NCBI GenBank assembly: GCA_910574865.1
Contig: CAJTDN010000028.1
Coordinates: 1 to 32,176 of the forward strand
DNA length: 32,176 nucleotides
Direction of reading: 5' to 3'
DNA from: Lachnospiraceae bacterium
Lineage (GTDB): Bacteria > Bacillota > Clostridia > Lachnospirales > Lachnospiraceae
The notes under the pieces were generated by a model. That model ran no database searches and was not told where the DNA came from. It saw only the letters and a list, made by a program, of their open reading frames with translations. The translations under genes and the position numbers were made by a program. The first letter of the stretch is position 1, and each line of letters begins with the position of its first letter. Positions 23,952 to 30,900 of the stretch are shown one piece after another.

Positions 23952-24659
23952 GTGGAATTTAAAAAAATCAGTTCCCCGACCTTGCGGGAGCTGTTTGTCC
24001 AACAATTGGAAGATTTGATTTTGTCGGGAAAATTGAAAATCGGGGAAAAATTGCCGACCGAGCGGCAGCTGGCGGAGTCGATGCAGGTCAGCCGTTCCGT
24101 CGTGAACAATGGCCTTTCGGATTTGGAGAAGAAGGGATTCCTCGTCGTGAAACCAAGAAGCGGCACTTACGTGGAGGACTATCGCAAGAACGGGACGTTG
24201 GATACGTTGATTTCCATTATGAAATTTAACGGGGGGCGCCTGCGCAATGACGAGGTGAAATCGATCTTGGAGGTTCGAATCGCGCTGGATACCCTCGCGG
24301 CCAGGTTGTGCGTTCCTAACATAACCGACGAGGAGGTAGAGGTGCTGCACCAGGACGTGGAGCGCATTCGCAAGGCGGACGGCATCGGCGAGGCTTCGGA
24401 GGCGGCATTTGATTTTCAGCATGATTTTGCCTTGTTTTCCAAAAACACGCTGATTCCATTGATTTTCCAGTCCTTCCACACGCCCGTGTTCACCCTCTGG
24501 GAACGGTTTTGCACGTTGTATGGCATTTCCGCGCTTTACGATAATAATTACACGTTGTGGACGTATATCCGTGACCGGGACACGGAAGGAGCCGTCACCT
24601 GGATTGAGAAGTCGATTAATGAAAGCGTGCGGGGAAGCCGGAAGATTTATTATGATTGA
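23952..24659 (+). CDS. GntR/FadR-family transcriptional regulator
   Basis: This 235-residue protein has an N-terminal winged HTH of the GntR type (residues about 10-75: I-L-S-G-K-L-K-I-G-E-K-L-P-T-E-R-Q-L-A then V-S-R-S-V-V and R-S-G-T-Y-V) and a C-terminal helical FCD domain (80-225) as in FadR, with E-V-R-I-A-L-D and helical A-F-D-F-Q-H-D-F. FCD regulators bind carboxylic acids or similar metabolites. The start is GTG, 7 bases after GGGAGGA (23938-23944); the frame remains open through the tandem repeat but that part is not protein-like. Two matching operators in its own promoter suggest autoregulation. The divergent oxidoreductase/DUF5692 genes are the likely targets. Confidence 0.88.
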   Translation: MEFKKISSPTLRELFVQQLEDLILSGKLKIGEKLPTERQLAESMQVSRSVVNNGLSDLEKKGFLVVKPRSGTYVEDYRKNGTLDTLISIMKFNGGRLRNDEVKSILEVRIALDTLAARLCVPNITDEEVEVLHQDVERIRKADGIGEASEAAFDFQHDFALFSKNTLIPLIFQSFHTPVFTLWERFCTLYGISALYDNNYTLWTYIRDRDTEGAVTWIEKSINESVRGSRKIYYD

Positions 24660-24930
24660 CAATGATGTGCTTTGTGGCATCCTATTGAAAGGGCAAATGA
24701 TTTCTAGTAAGATGCGTATGATAGGCGAGAGGGGGACTTTGCCTGATGGCGGGAGCAACCACGGCGGGAATGATGCTGGTGGCCGTAATCTTGTCGAAGG
24801 TGATACTTGCCGGATTGTTTTACGGGGAGCGCGCGTGGCTGGGGCGGGAGTATACATATCAAATTGTAAGATTTTCACCAAAAAATATTTGTTCGTTTTT
24901 TGCGGGGGTGCCGTTAAAAATTTGGAAAAA
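24660..24930. other. Intergenic stretch with no assignable gene
   Basis: The gap between the GntR gene and the Spo0A-type regulator has an open frame from ATG 24746 whose first about 35 codons are hydrophobic (M-A-G-A-T-T-A-G-M-M-L-V-A-V). It is followed by a Lys-rich tail that is simply the box array at 24931-24969. It may be a decayed membrane-protein end; it is not called a gene. No terminator for the GntR gene was found. Confidence 0.4.
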
Positions 24931-24993
24931 GACGAAAAGGTCGAAAAAAGTCGAAAAAAGTCGATTGAAATCTCTTTGCCACATTGGTACAAT
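24931..24993 (+). promoter_or_regulatory. Phased 0A-box-like array and promoter of the Spo0A-like gene
   Basis: GACGAAAAG, GTCGAAAAAA, GTCGAAAAAA and GTCGATTGAA follow each other from 24931 to 24969 with about a 10-base period. The last unit runs into TTGAAA (24965-24970), which with TACAAT (24988-24993) and a 17-base spacer makes a near-ideal promoter. Spo0A boxes (TGTCGAA) in tandem at 10-bp steps are the known binding mode for the Spo0A C-terminal domain, as in the abrB operator. The regulator encoded downstream has such a domain, so autoregulation is likely. Confidence 0.7.
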
Positions 24994-25123
24994 ATATTGG
25001 ATAATGGGATGGAAAGCCTATGGAAACGGGCTATACCAGGACGGTTTGTGCGTCGGTTTGACTCGTCACCCATGAGAGTAGAGGTTTTGTGCGGTTCCCA
25101 AAAAATTTCCAGGTAGGGGTCGC

Positions 25124-25180
25124 TAATCCGACAGTCCACATGCAAGGCAATGAATTGTATGCATGTGAGTTGCCGGATTA
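25124..25180 (+). promoter_or_regulatory. 21-bp imperfect hairpin in the regulator leader
   Basis: TAATCCGACA...CACATGCA (25124-25144) pairs with TGCATGTG...TGCCGGATTA (25160-25180), with 17 of 21 positions paired around a 15-base loop. It lies between the promoter and the ATG at 25215, so it belongs to the 5' untranslated RNA, and argues against the longer frame that opens with GTG at 25089. It might control translation or RNA stability. Confidence 0.6.
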
Positions 25181-25214
25181 CAACCGCACAGTCGGAAAAA
25201 TGGCGGGAACATAC

Positions 25215-26015
25215 ATGAGAAGAGGTGCGGCTTTGAAAGCGAAGAGAGTTCTGATAGTGGAGGACGAAGTGGAAGTCCGCGAAGAGTACAAAAGGCTGAT
25301 GAGGGAAAAACATCCCGGATTGAGCCTGGCGGGGGAGACGGATGATACGCGGGAGGCACTTCGGATTTTGCAAAGCACGACAGTGGATGCGGTCATACTT
25401 GACTTGGAACTGGGGGGAGATTTTGGAATCAGCTTTCTGGATGGTTTGAATGAATTGAAAGGGGAAAGGCCGTTTGTCGTGGTGGTTACCAAGGTTACTT
25501 GGAAAGACCTTTCCCGATCGCTTTATAATCGGGGGGCAAATTGCGTTTGCATTAAGGGTGGAAAAAATTTCACGCTGGACAAACCTTTGACTTTTGTTGA
25601 CGTGGTGGCTGGCCGGTGGAAACCGAAAGAATCCATGAACGAATATGCGGATAATGTAAATTTGCAAACACAGGTGGATGTTTATAGGAATGATATACTA
25701 GGGGCACTGGAAGAAATGGGGTTTCCGGACAGTGGATGTGGTACGGAGCAGTGTGTGGAAGCACTTCTTTACATTGTGTTGTCCGAGAAAAAGGAGGTCA
25801 GTATCACGAAGGATGTGTACCCTTATGTGGCATATGTTTGTAAGACGAATGGAAGGAACGTGGAGATAAACATTCGAAAGAGTATTGAAAAGGTGTGGCT
25901 GTGTGGGTATGGAAAGAAACTGCGAAAATTGTACCCGTATGAGTGGAGCCATGAGAGCGGCAGGCCGACGAATGCGGAATTTCTTAGAAACATGGCAAAA
26001 AAATGGATAAAGTAA
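25215..26015 (+). CDS. Spo0A-like response regulator
   Basis: This 266-residue protein has the size and domain order of Spo0A. The receiver domain (about 9-125) has the acidic pair Glu16-Asp17, phosphoacceptor Asp63 (V-I-L-D-L-E-L), Thr92 and Lys114, all in the expected spacing. The C-terminal domain (about 150-266) matches the Spo0A DNA-binding domain: S-I-T-K-D-V-Y-P-Y-V-A, then V-E-I-N-I-R-K-S-I-E-K-V-W and the diagnostic R-P-T-N-A-E-F-L near the end. It differs from canonical Spo0A in many positions, so it is a paralogue with its own targets. ATG 25215 and TTG 25233 (with AGAGGTG 5 bases before) are both possible starts. A small peptide gene and a membrane kinase follow, and phased box arrays flank the locus. 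Confidence 0.88.
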   Translation: MRRGAALKAKRVLIVEDEVEVREEYKRLMREKHPGLSLAGETDDTREALRILQSTTVDAVILDLELGGDFGISFLDGLNELKGERPFVVVVTKVTWKDLSRSLYNRGANCVCIKGGKNFTLDKPLTFVDVVAGRWKPKESMNEYADNVNLQTQVDVYRNDILGALEEMGFPDSGCGTEQCVEALLYIVLSEKKEVSITKDVYPYVAYVCKTNGRNVEINIRKSIEKVWLCGYGKKLRKLYPYEWSHESGRPTNAEFLRNMAKKWIK

Positions 26016-26033
26016 CGGGCTTGTAAGAACAAG

Positions 26034-26059
26034 TCGAATTCCTCCGACTGGATTCGACG
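26034..26059. promoter_or_regulatory. Inverted TCGAAT boxes after the regulator gene
   Basis: GTCGAAT (26034-26040) and ATTCGAC (26053-26059) are perfect inverted copies 19 bases apart, 57 bases before the peptide gene. They carry the same GTCGAA core as the arrays. A small CTTGT-AAGA-ACAAG hairpin precedes it, and GGACTTTTCT follows, so a weak terminator is the alternative reading. Confidence 0.5.
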
Positions 26060-26115
26060 GACTTTTCTCTCCTCAAATTGTATGTTATGTGAAAACATGC
26101 AAGGGAGGGAAGAAG

Positions 26116-26160
26116 ATGAGCTTTTGGGAATGGCTGAAGTATTTCTTGGGAAATATATAA
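26116..26160 (+). CDS. 14-residue hydrophobic/aromatic peptide, candidate signal
   Basis: ATG 26116 opens MSFWEWLKYFLGNI and ends at TAA 26160. It has an excellent GGGAGGG site 7 bases upstream (26103-26109) and is followed after 12 bases by a strong intrinsic terminator. This is the arrangement of a real, highly expressed very short gene rather than a chance frame. The peptide is amphipathic with two Trp, two Phe and one Tyr. Its location between a Spo0A-like regulator and an AgrC-like kinase makes a secreted signal the obvious guess; it has no Cys for a thiolactone and no AgrB-type processing gene is in the window. It could also be a membrane-active peptide or a leader peptide controlling the terminator. 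Confidence 0.6.
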   Translation: MSFWEWLKYFLGNI

Positions 26161-26172
26161 GTAGTAGAGGTG

Positions 26173-26206
26173 GGCGGCAATATAGATTATGCCGCCTATT
26201 TTTTTT
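26173..26206 (+). terminator. Intrinsic terminator between peptide and kinase genes
   Basis: GGCGGCA (26173-26179) pairs with TGCCGCC (26190-26196) around a 10-base loop, and eight T residues end at 26206. The kinase ribosome binding site begins right after it (GAAAGGAA, 26207-26214). The kinase therefore depends on read-through, which would keep its level far below that of the peptide. Confidence 0.85.
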
Positions 26207-26223
26207 GAAAGGAATAATAACAA

Positions 26224-27543
26224 ATGATAATTCATATGGTTATAGAGTGGATGAGGATTACTGTGATTTTGCTTGGTCTTTATGTGTTGGCTGGAAGAGG
26301 GCAGATTAAAAGGAGATGGATATATTGGGTGTTGACGGCGTTTATGATGGGGACGTGCATATTCGTAAGAGTCATACCTTTCCAAAACGCGAGTATTCGT
26401 TATGTGATTGAAATGGGGATACTGTTTCTTTATACATTTTTCTGCTATCAACAGAATAGGGGACGAAATTTTATGTGCTTGACAATGGTCAGTGTGGTAA
26501 TTGACGTGATAAGTGTTTTGGCAAGTGCAATTGCTTATTTGTTACAAGGTGGTTCTCCAGGAGAAAATTATCAGTTAGTTACGCAGATGGCGATAGTTTT
26601 AATGTATGCTGTGCTTTTGTGTGTGTACCCACTAATTCGAAGAGGAAAATGGTTTGATTTTAGGAAAAATAATTCTACGATTGCAGTTGCTGGCATGACT
26701 TTTTGTTTACTGTTTGCAAAGGGTGTGGTGCTGGCATTTGTTGGAAGTGGAGACGAAAACAATAATGTGTATTGGCTTTTGACTGCTTCGTTCGTATTTG
26801 CGTTAGGTGCTTGTGTATTATGGGCGTTGAACAAAAAAGTAGAGGATGAAAGCAGGAGGGAATTAATCAGGTATCACCACCGCGAGAAAGAGGTGCTTCC
26901 CACGGTGGAGAGAGTTTTGGAAAAGATGAAGGATTTGTCAGGTGATTCAGAAGAATTGAATAAAACCATGGCGGAGTTGCAGGAACTTTGCCACACGGAT
27001 GAAAGGATAACAAGGGCGGAGGCCCTTTCCGCAAAGACATTTGTATCTACGGGAAGCCCTTTGCTGGATGATATGTTGGAACGATATTTGTTAGAGGCGG
27101 CGCATAAGGAAATCGAGGTGGACATTATCGTGCAAGCCCCGATAAGCCCTCTCTTAAAAGAACAAAAAATAGAAATCGGACTGCTTTTACGGATGTTTGG
27201 AGATATTTACCGTAATGCGGAGAAAGTGGTTTTGAAAAAAGGGGACGAGGGACAAGTCTTGGTTTGTATGGGATACAATCAGGATGGGGAGTATGAGATT
27301 TCCGTGTATGATAACGGGGCGGCTTTCCCGGGACATGTCTTGAAACGTCTGGGTCAACGAGGCGTGACGACGGATGGGACGGGGCATGGGATGGCAGACG
27401 TGTTCGAGGTCTTGGATAAGTATAAGATTAGTTTCATGCTTGAACAACATTTTCCGAAAGAGCATATGTTTACCAAAGCCGTACGGCTGATTTTTGATCG
27501 CCAGGGAAGACGAGAAATCTGCGAAGGCTCCGAGAGGGGTTGA
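26224..27543 (+). CDS. AgrC-like membrane sensor histidine kinase (GHKL type)
   Basis: This 439-residue protein has about seven membrane segments in residues 8-200 and a cytoplasmic kinase part. The ATPase domain is of the GHKL/HATPase_c_5 type seen in AgrC and ComD: N-box Asn331 in D-I-Y-R-N-A-E-K, G1 box Asp363 in Y-D-N-G, and the G2 box with R-G-V-T-T-D-G-T-G-H-G-M. The phosphoacceptor region is less typical; Tyr217-His218-His219 (R-Y-H-H-R-E-K-E) after the last membrane helix is the best candidate. Peptide-sensing kinases share this layout. It follows the 14-residue peptide gene and a terminator, and is next to the Spo0A-like regulator that it could phosphorylate. The last codons overlap the start of the phased box array. 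Confidence 0.87.
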   Translation: MIIHMVIEWMRITVILLGLYVLAGRGQIKRRWIYWVLTAFMMGTCIFVRVIPFQNASIRYVIEMGILFLYTFFCYQQNRGRNFMCLTMVSVVIDVISVLASAIAYLLQGGSPGENYQLVTQMAIVLMYAVLLCVYPLIRRGKWFDFRKNNSTIAVAGMTFCLLFAKGVVLAFVGSGDENNNVYWLLTASFVFALGACVLWALNKKVEDESRRELIRYHHREKEVLPTVERVLEKMKDLSGDSEELNKTMAELQELCHTDERITRAEALSAKTFVSTGSPLLDDMLERYLLEAAHKEIEVDIIVQAPISPLLKEQKIEIGLLLRMFGDIYRNAEKVVLKKGDEGQVLVCMGYNQDGEYEISVYDNGAAFPGHVLKRLGQRGVTTDGTGHGMADVFEVLDKYKISFMLEQHFPKEHMFTKAVRLIFDRQGRREICEGSERG

Positions 27544-27548
27544 AAAAA

Positions 27549-27704
27549 TTCGAGGAGGCTCAAGAAGGATTGAGAAGGCTTGAGAAAGATCGAGGAGGCT
27601 CGAAAGAGTTCGAGAAAGTTCGAAAAAGTTCGACTAAATTCGAGAAAAGCCCGAAAATAAGGGAACTATGGGGGATGCCGGAAGTTCGAAAAGATTCGAC
27701 TTTT
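27549..27704. promoter_or_regulatory. Phased TCGA-box array upstream of the RHS gene
   Basis: Ten consecutive 10-base units run from 27549 to 27648 (TTCGAGGAGG, CTCAAGAAGG, ATTGAGAAGG ... TTCGAGAAAG, TTCGAAAAAG, TTCGACTAAA, TTCGAGAAAA). Two more, TTCGAAAAGA and TTCGACTTTT, follow at 27685-27704 just before TTGAAT. The period equals one helical turn, so all boxes face the same side of the DNA. The core is the same TCGAA as in the array before the Spo0A-like gene. The later units are closest to consensus; the earlier ones are degenerate. Confidence 0.7.
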
Positions 27705-27705
27705 A

Positions 27706-27738
27706 TTGAATGATTTTTCACGCGTAGTCCGCTACAAT
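27706..27738 (+). promoter_or_regulatory. Possible activator-dependent promoter of the RHS gene
   Basis: TTGAAT (27706-27711) and TACAAT (27733-27738) are 21 bases apart, too wide for normal sigma-A recognition. The Bacillus subtilis spoIIG promoter is known to have a similarly wide (22-base) spacer and to need Spo0A bound next to -35. Box units end at 27704, right beside the -35 element, so the same mechanism is plausible. Confidence 0.45.
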
Positions 27739-27750
27739 GGTATGTAGGAA

Positions 27751-27950
27751 GTAATGGAACCTATTTCCATTACGCATTTATATCAGATGGGGGATGACTC
27801 CCGCCTCTATAGGCGGTGGGTAACATGTTTGTATCAGTGGCGGGAGTCGATCTCCCATCTGATATGCCTCCGGCGGATGGCAGGCGCACAAAGATGTATT
27901 TTGTCAGCATGGCTGACCTGTCGCCGCCGCAAGAACGCCGGCGGTGCTTT
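27751..27950 (+). ncRNA. Structured leader of the RHS gene (attenuator or riboswitch-like)
   Basis: GTAATGGAA/TTCCATTAC forms a 9-bp hairpin (27751-27773). Then 27780-27805 pairs with 27839-27865 in a nearly perfect long stem (one mismatch and one bulge; ends ATATCAGATGG / CCATCTGATAT). Within it, CCGCC (27801-27805) can instead pair with GGCGG (27812-27816), so two folds compete. A third hairpin CCGCCG/CGGCGG (27924-27929/27939-27944) followed by TGCTTTTG lies just before the AGGAGG site at 27971. This looks like a regulated leader. It matches no riboswitch class recognised by eye. Confidence 0.55.
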
Positions 27951-27984
27951 TGAACTACACGAATGACGCGAGGAGGAATTATTC

Positions 27985-30900
27985 ATGTTGCGAAAGAGGA
28001 AAATCAGGAGACGATACTTCAGGACTTCCGTGGCCCTTCTATTGGCGGCCATCCTGGCTTTGCAGGGGACGAGTCCGCTTTTCGTCCAGGCGAAGGACGT
28101 GGTGGAGAACACCCCGAGGACGGTGGACTTTTCAAGGCCGGAGGCCTTGCGGTCCCTGGAAGAGGCGGGCGTGACGGACGGCGTGTCACCAGAAGCGTCC
28201 GACGCGGACCATACGGATGGCGCGGGCGGCGGGATGGGAACGAACCGGCCGGATGCAAATGGGACAAAAGCCGACGGTTCCAATGCGGCTGATGTTGACA
28301 AGGCCGGTTCCGGCGCGGATGCCGACAAGACGGATGGGGACAAGACGGATGCTGGCGCGGGCACCGATTCTAGCGCGGCCGATACGGACACGGATGTCGA
28401 CAAGGGCAATGACAATGCATCCGATTCCGAGGCGGATGCGAACAAGGGAAATGCCGGCGCGGCGGATAAGAATGCCACTAAGACGGATACCAACGCGGCC
28501 AATGCGGGTGCCGATAAGGTGGATACCAACGCGGCCAATGCGGGTGTCGATAAGGCGGATACCAACGCGGCCGATGCGGATGCCGACGCGACGGATGGGG
28601 ATGCCAATTCCGGTTCCGCGGCTGGTTCCGACGGGGATGCCGATGTCGATACGGGTTCCGGGGAAGGCAAGATTCCCTCCGACCCGGAGGCCGAGGGCAG
28701 GGAGCCGGAGGATTTCTACCCGATACCGGAGGAGCCGGAGGGCGAGCTGGTCAGCTTCGACGGCGGCTCCCGCACCTACCGCACGGGCGACGGACAGTAC
28801 ACGACCGTCATCGGCGGCTACGTGGGGACGTACCAGGACGACGGGGGCGAATTTCAACTGGCGGACAACACGCTGGTGGAGCCGGAGACGACCGCCTACG
28901 CCGCCGGCGCGGGCGAAGAAACAGGAGCAGGCGGCGGACGAAACAGCGCGAATGGTCAAAACAACGCCGCCAGCGCGGCAGCAGATGGCGCGGCCGGCCA
29001 GGCCAACGCCGCCGCGGCCAACAGCCAAAATGGCGCGAATGGCCGGAATAACGCCGCCGCCAATGACCGGAACGGCGTGGCCAATCCTGGCTTCGTGCAC
29101 AACAAGCAGAACGACTATCTGGTCGTGCTCCCGAAGAACATCACCCCTGAGGCGGGGATGGTGCTCGTGCGCGGCGAGGACACGATGGAAATCGTGCCGC
29201 AGGGCGGCGACTTTTCCCATTCCGTGGTCAAGGACAACGCCATCCGCTACAACCAGGTGTACGACGGCATTGACGTGCAGTACACGGTTTTAAACGAGAA
29301 CATCAAGGAAGACATCATCCTGCGAAAGCCAATGGGGCAGGAGAGCTTCACCTATGAGTTGAAAATTCCCGGCCTGAAGGCCGAGTTGATAGAGAATCAA
29401 ATATATATTTACCCGGAAGAGAAAGACGAGGGCGAGGCGCGCGAGGAGGCGCGGTTCATCCTCGAGGCGCCGTCGATGGAGGACGCGGCGGGCGAGGTGA
29501 GCGTCCATATCGAGATGGGGCTTCGCGTGGAAGAAGACGGACGCGTGCTGCTGACGGTCACGCCGGACAAGGAATGGCTGGCCGACGAGGCGCGCCAGTA
29601 CCCGGTGCGTATCGACCCGAGCACGGTCAACGTCGGCCGCGAGTCGTTCAGCATGATTGGCGTGGAGCAGGGCAGTCCCAACGTCAACATTGGCGATAAC
29701 AATTACCCGTATGTCGGCTACGACGACGGCATCGTGTCCGGCAACATCGAGTTCGGTTCGATACATCGAATTTGCCGCACGTACATCAAAATCACCGGCG
29801 GGCTGGAGTCCATCCCCGCCGACGTGAAGATTGACAGTGCGACATTCTCCGTCAGCCAGCGCACGAATTTCAGCAAGGGGAATTCGCAGTTCGGACTTTA
29901 CCGGGTGGACGGTGCGTGGGACGGCAGCGTGACATGGATGACGCAGCCAGGCAACCACACGTTCATCGACGTGCAGAACGCCAGCCCGAAGGCGAACCAG
30001 TACATTCAGTACAACGTGAAGGAACTGGTCAACGACTGGGTGCAGGGGACGTATGCCAACAACGGCATGGTGCTGAAGGCCGTCGACGAGGCTTCCGGCC
30101 TGGACGCGGCCATGCAGTGCGAGGTGCTGAATAATCGCAACTCCGTCTACGGGCCGACACTGACCGTGCAATGGTCGCCGGCGGAGGACCCGTTCCTGCG
30201 CGACTTGTCGCTCGACGACACGACGATCACGCTGCGGCCGATGACGGAAAAGGCGGTCAGCGGGAAACTGACGTTTGACGGCATTTTCGCGGACGGCCTG
30301 GCAAAGAGCGGGGCCACGGTGGAATATTACCTGGTTCCGGACGAGGAGGCGGCAGAGGCGCATCGCGAGACGAAGGCTGAGGGCCTATACACATACCCGG
30401 ACAGCACCGCCTACAACCTCGTTTTCCCGCAGGCGAACAAATATTACGGGAAGGACAGCAACTGGCAGGGGACGCTCTACGCCGGTCTGGAGAAGGACAA
30501 GCTCTACACCATCAAGGCGCGGGCTTCCAAGGCGAACGCGGAGGGCGAAATCGAGACGGGAAAAGAAATAACGAGCGACAGCTTCCTCGTTTATGAGGTA
30601 AAGCAGTTTGACACGCTGCCGAAAATCGCCCGTTATTACGGCGTGCCCCTGGCCGACCTGATGCGTGACAACCAGGTGCAGGACGCGCTGGTCATCGCGG
30701 GCAACACGCTCTTTGTGCGCAATCCGCAGACGAACGTGCCGTACAGCCCGGCCGGTCTGACCGATATTGACAAGATGAAAATCGACGGCGCGCTGATGGG
30801 GCGCGGGCTGCATTGCGAGTTCGGTTTTGAGCCGATCAACTTAAACACCGGCAACTTTTACATGGAACAAGAGGACACGGCACTGGCCGACCTGGGCGGC

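Noticed and set aside
24746-25075. 109-codon frame with hydrophobic N-terminus
   Set aside because: Its second half is the box array and promoter of the next gene, and no family is recognised; at most a decayed gene end.
25089-25214. N-terminal extension of the Spo0A-like regulator from GTG 25089
   Set aside because: It spans the leader hairpin and precedes a normal receiver domain; from 25215 the length equals that of Spo0A proteins.
26082-26309. 75-codon frame starting M-L-C-E-N-M across the peptide gene and terminator
   Set aside because: It reads through a strong intrinsic terminator in another frame and has no ribosome binding site comparable to that of the 14-codon gene.
27780-27950. 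Leader of the RHS gene as a c-di-GMP (GEMM) riboswitch
   Set aside because: A GCCTCCGGC string recalls the GEMM core, but the order of stems and the conserved GCAAAG element do not fit.
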